Assembly: GCF_963576675.1 (NCBI RefSeq)
Contig: NC_088916.1
Location: 16,034,501-16,098,500 of the forward strand
Direction: 5' to 3'
DNA: 64,000 nt
Source of the DNA: Euphorbia lathyris
Taxonomy: Eukaryota; Streptophyta; Magnoliopsida; Malpighiales; Euphorbiaceae
Part shown: piece by piece, positions 11,937 through 22,585 of the stretch
Layout: every line of letters begins with the position of its first letter
How positions within the stretch are numbered: the stretch's first letter is position 1
Translations under genes and position numbers: made by a program
The notes under the pieces: model-generated
What the model saw: the letters and a program-made list of their open reading frames with translations, nothing else
Told to the model about the DNA's origin: nothing
The model's database searches: none

Positions 11937-12048
11937 AATGGGGGAGCTCAACACTGAGTTCTTGAGTAATATAAGGTCAACTATCATGGGGGAGCTCAAC
12001 ACTGAGTTCTTCACTGAATATTTTTGCCAACATCAAAATGGGGGAGTT
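11937..12048 (+). other. Three polypurine tracts before the Sirevirus 3' LTR
   Basis: ATGGGGGAG occurs at 11938-11946, 11986-11994 and 12038-12046. The first two are followed by the same 'CTCAACACTGAGTTCTT' block, so they are tandem duplicates about 48 bp apart. The last adjoins the LTR and would prime plus-strand synthesis. Multiple polypurine tracts are a known Sirevirus trait. Confidence 0.85.
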
Positions 12049-13390
12049 TGTTGAAACACCTTTCCACATGATTTTGATTTGACAAAATTATTTAAGTAAA
12101 TGATAAAAAAATATTCTAACACATTAAATTTAAATGCTTTGATTTATTCACACTAATGTGTTTGTTCAATGTTGAGTTTATTAATTTATAAGACATCAAG
12201 ATAAAAAAAAGCCTAAAGGCCCACAAGTGTAAGTCAAGCCCAAGTCAACAGATCAAGACCTCACGGCCCAAGAAGATAAAACGCAGTCGTATCAAGTGAA
12301 ACGACGACTCAGCATCAAGAAGGATCGAGAAGCCTTCTAACAAAAGCTTCAAGAGGAAGCTGCTGAGTTAAGCGACAATGCAGTCAGGTCAGCGGCAGAA
12401 CAGAACCAACTTATAGACAAAGTATTTCTACTTTGGGTAAAGTTCAGAAGGCGCAGGAAGCTGTCTGGAAGACTTTGCCATAAATGTCGAAACATTCTGT
12501 TCATCTGACGAAAAGCTGCTGAGCACTGGCGTAGACAGAAGATGCAAGAATCTCATTGGCCAACGACACTGAGCACGTCCTGAGTGACAACGACAGGAAG
12601 TCGTTTGCCTCCAACGGTTATTTCGAAATTCGAAATTATCGGTGCTTGAAGTGTCACTATATAAAGGACTCTCAAATGCTTCATTCGATGCAGATCTTCA
12701 ATTAGTCGAAACGCTGATCAAATTCATACTTGAAGTTCTGTGAGAAAAGCAAAGCAAAATCTTACACCAATTTCCAATCATTGTGTAAAAGTCTAGAGTG
12801 ATTTCATTCATCTAAAGTGTCTTAGCAATTGTTGTTTAGGACAAACACTTTATCATTTCTAGAAGAATAGAAAGGAGAAGCTGAGTACTCGGTTATAGTA
12901 CTCAGCGGTAGTTATAGGAGTGAGTAGAGGTATAGAGGAAGGTACTCTTGTATACTCAGCTTCTATTGTAAAAGGTTTCGTGCTCTACCTTTAAAGAGCT
13001 CAGTAGAGAATTCAAAAAGCTCGGAACACGTTCCGGGGACTGGACGTAGGTGGAAAGGCCGAACCAGGATATGTCTGCTGAGTAACATATTTCTAACCCT
13101 TAAACTCCTTTATATATTGCTTGCTATAAAACTGACTAAGTAACGAACTCACGCTGAGTTGAGTGCACTAAGAAGCTGAGTTCAGGAATAGACTCAAAGT
13201 GCTATCTCCTGACTCACAGAAAGAAACAGTCTTAGTCACCAGTTGACTAAGCTTGTGTCTTAAAACTACTTAGCGCCGCTGTGTAAACCTTTTCTTAAGA
13301 AAAGAAGTTAGCCTTAACGGACAAAATTTTAATTAGTTCCTATCCCTCCCCCCCTTGGAACTAATCTTGTCACGTTATACGGGACCAACA
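12049..13390 (+). repeat. 3' LTR of the Sirevirus element
   Basis: About 1.34 kb, starting TGTTGAAAC and ending ACCAACA. It matches 2703-4022 apart from scattered substitutions and an extra segment of about 20 bp (near 13000-13020, 'AGCTCAGTAGAGAATTC'). Confidence 0.95.
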
Positions 13391-14283
13391 TAAGGGTCCT
13401 CAAATCATGCACGTGTTGCAATTTGGACCTTCGGATCAATCAGGAAGCTTCCGTGAAACGTTTCTCCTTTGAGGAAAACCGCCATGTGACTAGATTAGGG
13501 GACTCCACATTACAGAGGAGTTCTCCAAAAGCCAGACTCCTAACAAAAGAAAGAATCCTAATACAAAAAGGACTCCTGGAAGAAAAGGGGTTCAGTCCAA
13601 CCTTATAAATAGACAAGTTCACACATAACGATACCTTAACACTATTATCTCACAACTAGTTCATACTCTTCAACCCTTCCAAATCACCTAATAACTTATG
13701 CATCATAGTGGGTTCGCCGGACTCCGACTCCTCTCTAACTTTTGGTTCTATTTTACAGGTTGACATCGAAGGATTTGACAGGATATTCAGACTCTCAATC
13801 ACAAATTGGGATACACTATTACCATATAATAATACATTGTGATTTTCAATTACAAAATTTGTTCTTTTTTTTTTCTTTTTTTTCTTTTGAGCACTTGCTT
13901 CCTCACATGGTTACAATTAATTACCTCAATAATAGAACTTTATTGTGGATCCAATTTCTCAGTATTATAATTACAAAATAATACTTATAATAATCATTTT
14001 ATATGATTTTCAACCAAAAATCACTCTTTGATTTTAGATTGCCTAAATTGTCGGCACTACACTACAAATCTGATCCAAACCCAATTTCACTACATTAAAA
14101 AACAAAAGATACTTCTAATACTGGTCATGTGGTTAGGAATTTAATAATCCATTGTCAATTTCTTCTCAAATTTTAAAATTTAATGAATTCATTAATTTTT
14201 TTTACAATTAATTCTTAATGATTAGTAACTTTATGCATCTCAAGTAAGTCAATTAATTCATCGCGATGTATAATAAAAATATA
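13391..14283. other. Spacer; probable old LTR remnant, no gene
   Basis: 13391-13760 contains a TATA-like motif (TTATAAATAGAC, about 13602) followed by 'CACAACTAGTTCATACTC' and 'GGGTTCGCCGGACTCC'. This looks like the R/U5 part of an LTR, but no partner repeat is present. The rest is AT-rich with pyrimidine runs (13862-13890). No domain is seen in any frame. Confidence 0.4.
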
Positions 14284-15007
14284 GGCTTAATACATCATTT
14301 GCCTTTGATTTGTCCAAAAAGCTTGTGGCTCCCTGATTTTTCAAATTTTGTATTAATAGCTCTTGAATTTACATAAAATTTTAGTTAGTCTTCTAAATTT
14401 GTGTGAAATGTAATCAATTAATCACTCGTCTGTCAAAAAATAAGTTAAAAGCGGAAAATGTATTGCACGTGTCTTAAAAAAAAATAAACTGAGTAAGGTC
14501 GTTGTAATATTAGAAAATATAAGTTTTATAGTGAGCAAGTAAAAACTTCATTTTTAATCTATCATGTGAATTATATAATAACATTACAAGACGCGTGCAA
14601 CACATCTTCCGCATTTAACTTACTTTTTTTTTTTTACAGCGAAGTGATTAATTAATTGATTACATTTTACGCAAGTTCGGAGAATTAACTGAACATTTTA
14701 TGCAAGTTCAGGAGCTATCGAGATACTTTAAAGTTCAGTAGGCCAAGCTTTTTGGACAAGGTCCGGCCAATTTTGAACAATTTATTCCTCTAAACCCTTA
14801 AAGTGTTCTTATAACTCCCTTAACCGTAAAACATATAATATTAAAATCTCATATTCCAACCTTGATCGTTTGATTTTTCTAAGACACATGTGACACATTC
14901 TTTATACAACTTACTTTTTGCCAACAGATGATTAATATATTTTAAAAGTTTAAAGAGCAATCAAGCTTTTTACACCGATTCAGGTGGCATATGATGATGT
15001 ATTAAGG
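14284..15007. mobile_element. Foldback MITE-like element, copy 2 (with a second partial copy)
   Basis: GGCTTAATACATCATTTGCC opens the element at 14284. Inverted arms 'GTAATCAATTAATCACTC' (about 14410) and 'GAAGTGATTAATTAATTG' (about 14641) follow. A first right half ends near 14765. A second, more diverged right half continues to TGATGTATTAAGGC near 15007, so two related copies are joined or nested. Confidence 0.65.
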
Positions 15008-15123
15008 CTAAAAGAAAAGAGACATCTAATCTAATTATTGAGATCATCGTAATGGGATTTGTTTAAAATATGAATGGAAAAGGCAACTAGGTAGAATAAA
15101 TGAATTAAGTTCAAGACTTAGAG

Positions 15124-15125
<2 letters not shown>

Positions 15126-15174
<49 letters not shown>
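15126..15174. repeat. (AT)n microsatellite upstream of the DUF688-like gene
   Basis: An uninterrupted AT dinucleotide run of about 49 bp ends 38 bp before the start codon at 15213. It lies where a promoter or 5' UTR would be and is likely length-variable. Confidence 0.95.
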
Positions 15175-15177
<3 letters not shown>

Positions 15178-15212
15178 AAGACCATAAATACTTCTTAGCG
15201 TAAGCTCTACTC

Positions 15213-15836
15213 ATGAATGTGGAGGCACATTGTAACAAGAACATGTTTAAAGAAGATCATCCTCAAAAATCCCCAAAAATCAGAAAACAAAGTGATGAAA
15301 AATCATATTCAAACCAGAAAAATGTAAAACTGCAAATCTCCATGGCCAATTTATGCTCAGAAGATTATCAATATTGTGGATCACCAGTTGCAATTCCATT
15401 CATATGGGAATCTCAACCAGGCACACCTAAACACAAAAATCTCAAACAAAACCCCCTTCCTCCATTAACTCCACCCCCCTCTTTTTTTTCTGACTCCAAA
15501 AATATTGTTCATCCTTCTAAACCTAATAATCTTTTCACCAACATCTTTGGAAAAACAAGATCAAGAGGATCTTCTTCATCTTCATCTTCATCGTCTTCCT
15601 CTAGTTCGCCAAGGGTTTCGGGAACATTTAATTCAGTTCCATCGTCTCCGGTTGCAATGTCAAGATTAAGAGGTGCAAGTGCTAGAAAATCTTTTGATTC
15701 CTCAGGAATAATGAGGGATGAGGAAGAACATGGAGGTGATTCACCTGTGTCGACTTTGTGTTTCGGGATTGGGCGAAGAGGAAATCGGAGGTCTCCTGGT
15801 TTCTATGCTTCCATGATCAAGGTGTTGATTGCTTAG
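15213..15836 (+). CDS. DUF688-like plant protein, intronless, 207 aa
   Basis: One open frame begins MNVEAHC; a second ATG at 15243 is possible. Residues about 58-72 carry 'SPVAIPFIWESQPGTPK', the core motif of plant DUF688 proteins (V/I-P-F-x-W-E-x-x-P-G-x-P). It continues with a proline-rich 'PLPPLTPPPSFF' segment, a basic 'FGKTRSRG', and a run of about 13 serines coded by TCT/TCA repeats (15570-15606). The C-terminal block 'VSTLCFGIGRRGNRRSPGFYASMIKVLIA' is also typical. There is no signal peptide or membrane segment. The family has no settled biochemical function. The serine run is a likely length polymorphism. It stands alone between repeats. Confidence 0.85.
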   Translation: MNVEAHCNKNMFKEDHPQKSPKIRKQSDEKSYSNQKNVKLQISMANLCSEDYQYCGSPVAIPFIWESQPGTPKHKNLKQNPLPPLTPPPSFFSDSKNIVHPSKPNNLFTNIFGKTRSRGSSSSSSSSSSSSSPRVSGTFNSVPSSPVAMSRLRGASARKSFDSSGIMRDEEEHGGDSPVSTLCFGIGRRGNRRSPGFYASMIKVLIA

Positions 15837-17277
15837 AACACAATTTATTTTGTTTTTGAATTATAACTTGTTTGTTTGCAGGAAAATATTTTCTAGAACA
15901 CAATATTTTCTGGCAAACGAATGAAAACTTAATAATATATAATTAAGGTGCAAGTGTAATTAACTTTCTTTTGTTTGAATGCTTAATAATTTATCATTTT
16001 GCCGAGATTTTGTTGAAACAAATCACTTGAGTGTATGTATTTTATTCTATGTTTCTTGGTATCCGTTTCAAATTCTTTTTTCGTTTTTTAGCTACATTAT
16101 TTTTTAGAAATAATGTTTTCGGGTGACTTTCTATTTTTATTTAGGTTTAATTATCTTTCAATTTCGGATTTTTTATTTTCTTTTTCGTGTTTAATTTTCA
16201 TTTTCTATTATGCTGGTGGAATAATTGTTATATAAATGTGCATAAATTCTATTATAATCCACTTGCCAAACAGTACCCACAAACAAATCAGAAAATTTTA
16301 TTATAATCAATTTCCTGAGCATGTTTGGCAAGATTTGTTGGGGAATAATCTTATGCCTATTGTTTTTTTTTTTTAATATAGAAACGTTTATATCTTTATT
16401 AGAACAAGCAAGTACAATAAGAAAAACACAAAAAATGAAACCTTACAAGAACCATAAAGATACTAAAACGACTATAAAGAGCAAAAATAACCATAAAAGG
16501 TATTAAAAACATAAAAGAACAAGAAAATGTATACTTCTCGTAATTCCAAATCTTATGCCTATTGTTACCTATTGCATTAGTTGGTTTAAGGGGCTCCTAA
16601 TAGAAATCTGGTGTTGAGAAAGGTAGAAATCTTATGCCTATGGTTGATTTTTATTTTATTTTATGGGGTCTTTGGTTTAATCGCAATTCTCTGGTTTGGG
16701 AAGGTAGAAAAAAAAATGTTGGAAATAGAAATCGGTTGTAAAAATGTTAGTGCAAATTTACATTTGAAAAACTATCTTACAATTCTGACTTTTTAATCAT
16801 ATAAATTCACATTTGAAAAACTATCTTACAATTATGACTTTTTAATCATATAAATTTACATATAAATTCACATTTAATCATCAATTGAGTCTCCATCCTA
16901 TTCTAAAATAAAAAATTGTGACTATTTAATATGGACTGTAATAATCTATGTGTTGACTTAAAATGAGTTTGGAGGAAATGACCTGAAATTAATCAACAAA
17001 ATGATTTTCGATAAGACCGTAATTGATGATTTTTGTTTAGGATGGAAGCTCAATTCATGTTTTTGCTTAGAATGGAGACTCAATTAATAATTTTTGCTTC
17101 GCTCTGAAATCTAATTGATGATTTTGATAGTTTAAAGTTCCAATTAACTTTAAAACTTTAGTTTGAGGAGCCAAATGAATATTGTACCTTAAAATAAATA
17201 AATTAACATCTGGTGTAAAATAAAACTTATGCTTTGAAATTGAAAGGTCCTAGATATGGAGTAAAATAAAAAAAAAA
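15837..17277. other. AT-rich intergenic DNA with a short tandem duplication
   Basis: The sequence downstream of the DUF688-like gene holds its presumed 3' UTR (about 15840-16060). A 49-bp unit (CACATTTGAAAAACTATCTT core) is repeated in tandem at 16754-16802 and 16803-16851. From 16880 to 17190 several 'CAATTGA' and 'TCAATTGATG' arms recur in both orientations, suggesting another decayed foldback element. No gene is seen. Confidence 0.5.
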
Positions 17278-17771
17278 GGCTTAATAAATCATTTGTTCTT
17301 TGAACTTATCCAAAAAAAAAACTTGATTGACTCCTTAAATTCAAAGTGTCTTCATAGCCCTCTGAATTTGCGTAGAATGTAATCAATTAATCATTCGGTT
17401 GCAAAAAAAAAAAAAGTAAGTTAAATGCGGAAAATGTATTGCACGCGTTTAAAAAAAAAAGTAAAACGACCAAGGTTGGGGTATGCGATTCTAATATTAG
17501 AGAAGACAAGTTTTATAGTTGAGCAAGTAATATATTCGTTTTTAATCTATTCTAAGAATTACGTAATAACATTATAAGACACGTGCAATACATCTTCCGC
17601 ATTTATTTTTATTTTTTTGCAATCAAGTGATTAATTGATTACCTTTTACGCAAGTTTAGGGGGCTAACTGAACATTTTATGCAAATTCAGATGGCTATCG
17701 AAATACTTTGAAAGTTCAGAGGTGCAATCAAGTTTTTTGGACAAGTTCATGGACAAATGATGTATTAAACC
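17278..17771. mobile_element. Foldback MITE-like element, copy 3
   Basis: Starts GGCTTAATAAATCATTTG and ends CAAATGATGTATTAAACC, so the tips are near-perfect inverted repeats. Internal arms 'GTAATCAATTAATCATTCGG' and 'AAGTGATTAATTGATTACC' match those of copies 1, 2 and 5. About 494 bp. Confidence 0.8.
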
Positions 17772-18559
17772 AAAAATAAATAAATGAATCATAAAGAATA
17801 ATAAATAAAATATAAATGCATTCTCCGCCTTCCTTGCTCTGGAACCCAGCACTTTTTTTTTAACTTTTTGACTTTTTTTTTTATTAACACCGTTAGTCAA
17901 TTTTAGCTATGTTTGATAGTAGTATGCATAACAAAAAAACCGAAATTTGGAGGAACAAGTAGAAGACTGAAATTTTCACTTGATTTCAGTGAAAATACAA
18001 ATGCAATATACATTAAAAAAAGGTTTAATTCAGTAGTATATTGGTAACATATTTTCTTCAAAAAAAAAAAAAAAATATTGGTAACATATAGTAATATAAA
18101 TTGTTTCTTGTAGAATGCATAAAGTGAGAGCACATGTTATTAGAAATTCTTTATTGAAACGTTAAAGCATTTAAAAAATAAAGTCAAATGCATTAACACT
18201 TAGATATCGAAAAGCATTCTAAACGAAATATTAGGACATGGTCAAATAGAAATCCTCAATCAAAGCACATGTCCGCAAATGGTTTCACATTCAATTTCTG
18301 CACCACAGTCATTTCTTTTGAACTAATTTTAGAAGAAACTCTAACTTTTCAAAAAAAAAAAAATAATAATTGAATAAAAAAGTTTAAATCTGGTAGTCAG
18401 GGAGGGACTTCACTTCTTAAACATTTTGGAACCCCGTGTAACACTTAGAATTTTTTTTTTTTTTTATGTGTTTTTCATGTTCATATAATATAACATAGAT
18501 ACATTACCAACCCAAAATTTGTTTGAACAAAAAGAACTCAACGAGACATTATATCTAAA
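17772..18559. other. AT-rich spacer, nothing recognised
   Basis: Several poly-A/T tracts (18060-18075, 18351-18363, 18450-18466) and a local repeat of 'ATTGGTAACATAT' at 18039 and 18077. No open frame has a recognisable domain. Confidence 0.5.
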
Positions 18560-19330
18560 GAGTACACTTGTGCAAACTAATTTAACAGAATATCCTTGAT
18601 TAGTGATATCCTCACGTTTGACGGGTTGATGACTCGGGCAAGTAAAATCGTGAGGCAATAAAATACTAATCTAGATATCCATAGTTTGTTGTTATCATGG
18701 GAATGATAATGAACAAAAGACTAGCTAGTATTTGTTTTGGTTGTGACGGTGTTTCACCGATTATATACATGGGATGTCAGACGATCCACTATGAGAACAC
18801 CATATGGTATCGATGTTATAAACGGTTCTCGTGTAATGCTGATAGATGAGTCCTTAGAACCAAAATGACTAGAACCTAGTTGAGGAATAATATGTTTTTG
18901 TTATCGCCTAAGGGGCCAATAAATTGGTGCCAAGTATAGCCAAGTTTATCTGAATCATGATGAGGGACTATGAGTGAAGTGGAGGAATCGGGAGAGTGGA
19001 TATCACTGGCCGAATAAAGAAACTAGTATTGCTTATTCGAACTTATGACTTGCGAGACAAAACTCAATTTCGGTCAAACTGCCAATATTAGATAGACCTA
19101 TAGGATCACACACCTTAAAAGAGATTATTTAGAACTAAACTAATCGGAGAGTTTAAGATACGTAAAATGGTTATATGTATTTAAGTATATGAGAATAAGT
19201 GTATATGGAGCTCTCGTGAACAAAGAATTCAATATGATTGAAATAAGTATCAACCCAAACCTAATCGAAAAATAAATAGGGGGCATAATTGTCCGAATAT
19301 AGAATTACGTTTCAATGGTTAAAATTTGAG
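18560..19330 (+). repeat. Diverged LTR fragment related to the LTR at 40242-42980
   Basis: Shares blocks with the outer LTR at 40242: 'GTTTGACGGGTTGA' versus 'GTTTGGCGGGTTGA', 'GACGTTTCACCGG'-like text, and 'TTTTGTTATCGCCTAA' (18896, also near 42335). 'GGTGCCAAGTAT', 'AATCATGATGAGGGACTATGAGTG' (in part) and the 'TTATTCGAACTTAT' end also recur. No partner LTR or target duplication was found, so it is an old solo or truncated LTR of an Angela/Tork-type copia family. Confidence 0.7.
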
Positions 19331-19439
19331 TTCAATTTAGATAAATATATGTGTATATAATGTTGGATTTTATAAGTCTTATCCTTACACTTCTTGAATT
19401 GGTCTTACATGTTCCAAAGCAGATTCTTCATCGTATTAT

Positions 19440-20134
19440 CTTCGAGCTAAAGGAGTGCGGATTTACTGTTTGCTTTATGTGGATGATATACTTCTCCCTC
19501 GAAATGATAAACTGGCTATTTCTCGTCTTGTTCAAAATTACAACCAAATTTGATATCAAAGATTTGTGTAGACTAGCATATTTTCTTGGTTTGGAAGCTC
19601 ATAAGTTCTATGGCACTTACATTTAATCAACACAAGTATATTTCAGATCCCTTAGCAAAGTCGAAAATGAGTGATTCAAAAGCAATTTTGATTGCTTTAT
19701 GCACCTCGACTAAGCTTAATCTTAAGGATAGTGAACCATTTGATGATTCCTTTTTTTTTTTTTTTTTTATCGTAGTGTGGTTGGTGGTCTTCAGTGTCAT
19801 ATGAACAAAGTTAGTCAGTTTATGTATCAACCAACTACGAATCATTGCAATGATGTAAAACAAATACTTCGTTATCTTCATTCAACATCCTCTCACGTCC
19901 TTGAGCTACGTCGAAGCAGTAATTTTGAAATAAATGGCTTTGTGTATGTCTGTTAGAGTGGACATTTGGATGATAGAAAATCAACTTTTGGTTGTGCAGT
20001 ATTTGTGGACACAATCTTGTTTCATGGCGTTTACGAAAACAACATGTACGGTATTTCAATCATCCACTGAAGCTGAGTATTAGGAATTAGCGTCTCTTGC
20101 TTCAAACTAACGGTTCAGCCATCATTAGTTTTAT
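19440..20134 (+). pseudogene. Decayed copia pol fragment (RT and RNase H, Ale/Retrofit-like)
   Basis: Traces in order: a degraded 'YVDD' region near 19478, 'KFDIKDL' followed by 'YFLGLEAHK', then 'CTSTKLNLKDSEPFDD', 'NKVSQFMYQPTTNH', 'QILRYLHSTSS', and 'DDRKSTFGCAVFV'. A poly-T run (19750-19769), frameshifts and stops interrupt it. The 'KVSQFM.QPTTNH' signature suggests the Ale/Retrofit lineage. Confidence 0.8.
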
Positions 20135-20589
20135 GGCGAGTGATAACCGAATATAGTTTAATAAAGATGTAGTAGTTAATTAATCTTACTAGTTAACTGA
20201 TCTTGACTTATATCCTTTATAATTCAAATTGTATTCTATTATAACAACTTATAACTAAACCAATACAAACAATAGGAGAGATTATATCGTTTCACTTTAT
20301 TCTAAACATGTCATGTAAGTGATATTAAGATCCCCTTTTATTTTTCTATTTTACTTGCATTTAGCTAAAATCCCCTATTAATTAAGGGTGGCTAAAAGCA
20401 TAGTGGCAAAAAAGGTTAGTTCTTGCTAAGATATAAAGGGCGATCCGGTGCACTACACGTCCCCGCTAAGCGAGAGTCCAGGAAGGATCCTATCACAAGG
20501 GTGTATTGAAAACATATAATAATTGTATGAATTTACCTTATTATCAAAGCATATCAAAACATGAAAATTGAATGAAAGTTCAGTGCAAA
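20135..20589. other. Spacer containing the 3' flank of the LOB-domain gene
   Basis: AT-rich sequence. 'GATCCGGTGCACTACACGTCCCCGCTAAGCGAG' (20430-20475) resembles a plastid-type tRNA/ycf flank or a processed fragment, but is too short to assign. The 3' UTR of the minus-strand gene should lie at about 20400-20589. Confidence 0.35.
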
Positions 20590-22439
20590 TCAATCAAAAT
20601 ATGGAAGATCAACACTAGAAATAGAGGTGTAACCATTTGAGCTAGCTGTTGGTGGTGTGTATAGTGAAGAAACAGAAGATGAAGAAGATGAAGAAAGAAT
20701 TACGGAACGAAATGGTGGAGGCGGTGTTGCTGGTGGTGGAGGCGGAGGAGGAGGAGACGACGGACTCGGAGAAACTAATAAAGTATCATGACAAGTAGTA
20801 GAAGTAAATGTAACATTTTTATCAATGGCTTCTCTATATTTGTATCTGATAATCTCAGCTCTTGCTGCATTAAGTTGTGCTTCCAAATATTGGATTTGTT
20901 GCTCCAAAGCTGAAATTGCACCCATGCAACCATATACTGGATCTCTTAGTCTCAAGTTTGCTTCATAAACTAGACTATTTGCTGCATCTGCTCTTTGACT
21001 TTCACCCACCTCCTGTCATAGATTAATATAAGATATATGATTGAACTATATCTATCAGCTCGAACTTTTAGTGCAATTAGTTCCAGCATATGGTATCAGA
21101 GCCTCTTCGACTAAAAGGTCGAGGGTTCGAGTACTGAAAACCACATTAATTTGTGGAATTAAAAGCACATGGTGGAATCGGCCTGTGTTGTATAAGCTGC
21201 AAACCCATGGAGCATTTGCATGTGGTGGTATATCAGCAAGTAATATAAGATCTATGAGCCTTAACTATTAACTTGAACTTTTAGTTTAATTGGTTCTATG
21301 ACATGGCATCAGAGGTGTAATACGTGTTGGAAACCCCAAGGAGCATTTGCGCGTGGGGATATCAGAAATTAATATATGATATACTATTGCAACTTGACCT
21401 TTTAAGGTTCCATAACTGCATACACAAGTCAAGTTCCAATATATCTAAGAAAGCAAAAATTAACTAAAATATATTTAAAAAAAATGGTTCTTTAAGTGAT
21501 AAAGAAACAAACATCTTCATTAAATTGAATGAATGAAACACTAAAGAATCATAAAATCTTGTTAAGGTATGATCAGCCTATTTGCTAAGCATCTAAACAA
21601 ACAATAATAATAGAAACTATCTGTGCGGAGAAATTTTACACTGGATCGGGTGTAATCGATCCAACCAGTCAAAAAATGAAAGATTGATAACATTTCATTA
21701 AGAAATAATTAGGGTAAAGAAAATAGTTGTACAAATTACACATTTTATTTGGTAAGATCCATTCAACCAAGATCCTAATTGAATTTCTTATGAGTGTAAA
21801 ATCCAAGAAATTTTGGTTTACTAGTACATCCAATCAATCAAAATCGTTTCACATGCCACTTCATAGAAGATTAACAGCGTAACGAAAACAATATATACCT
21901 ATGATATTAATTGATTCGTTAGATATATTATCTTCGGAGTCAACAATCCTCAACATAAATAGAACTAACATAAGTTAATAGATTCAAAAACAAATGATAT
22001 GATATCTTAGAGATTATATATTGAACACTAGCTCAACAAATAATTACTAATTAGGTAGAAAATGAAAATATACCAAAAGCAGCTTGGAGACATTGCTTGC
22101 ACCAAAAACTTTATGAACAGCTGCAAATTTGTGAGGTTCACGAGGAGAAAAGTATGGAGAAAAAGGGCATTCTTCAGCACACCTCCTTCTCAGAAGCTTA
22201 CAAGCAGCACAAGGTGTAATTGTGTTCAATATTCCCATTTCAGAATATACATCACTACTTTTATCTCTTTTTGTCTTCTTTACTGCATAAAAAGTCTCCT
22301 CTTCCCTACCAATAAAAGCATTAACACCAAATCAGCAATTTTTCTAATTGAAATTTGATGAAATTGTCAAAACTAAAATCTGAATCTGTAAGGAAAGTTC
22401 ATGAGAGATTTTCTTACCTGTTCCTGTACATTCAAGCAT
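20590..22439 (-). CDS. LOB-domain (LBD/AS2) class I transcription factor, LBD15-like
   Basis: A plant-specific DNA-binding regulator. The core exon (22074-22282) encodes the C block CX2CX6CX3C ('[15 protein letters not shown]') and the start of the GAS block ('[17 protein letters not shown]'). The last exon (20590-21012) gives '[27 protein letters not shown]', then the LX6LX3LX6L-type coiled coil, polyproline and polyserine runs and the C-terminus. The intron 21013-22073 is GT-AG, phase 0. I propose a first coding exon at 22418-22439 (22 bp, donor GTAAGA), joined over a 135-bp intron to 22282. This gives a 217-aa frame with a basic N-terminus ([17 protein letters not shown]). The simpler start is ATG 22238, giving 195 aa. 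The sequence up to '[11 protein letters not shown]' recalls LBD15; orthology is from memory. A Mutator-like MITE lies about 150 bp upstream and a SINE-like repeat sits in intron 2. Confidence 0.93.
21020..21425 (+). repeat. tRNA-like SINE-type repeat in the LBD intron, partly duplicated
   Basis: An A-box-like TAGTGCAATTAG (21069-21080) and a B-box-like GGTTCGAGTAC (21124-21134) are spaced as in a Pol III promoter. TGGTATCAGAGCC lies between them. A second A-box-like TAGTTTAATTGG lies at 21282-21293 with 'GGCATCAGAGG' after it, but no B box. 'CATGGTGGAATCGGCCTGTG' and 'CAAACCCATGGAGCATTTG' recur in part in the second unit. It lies antisense to the gene. It resembles a repeat common in dicot genomes, but its SINE status is inferred. 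Confidence 0.55.
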
Positions 22440-22585
22440 GCTAGATAAACAGTATGAGATCTAGAAAGAGAGAGAACACAAAAGAAGAATGAGGTAGTAT
22501 AAAGTAGGTGCTTAAAAGGATAGGCAATTGATTAAGGGAAGAAAAGTACACCAATCTTTTTAAATAAGGAAAAGGATTAAAAATA

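Larger units (their letters stand above)
2703..13390 (+). mobile_element. Sirevirus-type Ty1/copia retrotransposon, near full length (10.7 kb)
   Basis: Two long direct repeats (2703-4022 and 12049-13390) begin TGTTGAAACACC and end near ACGGGACCAA(C/T)A. A tRNA-iMet primer site follows the first and purine tracts precede the second. Between them lie gag with three CCHC knuckles, protease, integrase, reverse transcriptase and RNase H in copia order, then a further long ORF. Large size, extra zinc knuckles, an ORF after pol and several purine tracts are Sirevirus (SIRE/Maximus) hallmarks. The putative target duplication is imperfect (TAGGG before, TAAGG after). Several stops and frameshifts make this copy defective, although its LTRs differ by only about 20 substitutions by eye plus one indel of about 20 bp. 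Confidence 0.93.

Noticed and set aside
16754..16851. Tandem duplication as part of a CRISPR-like or satellite array
   Set aside because: Only two copies, no spacers and no further repeats; a simple local duplication.
20430..20475. Plastid-derived gene fragment
   Set aside because: Too short to assign and no adjoining plastid sequence.
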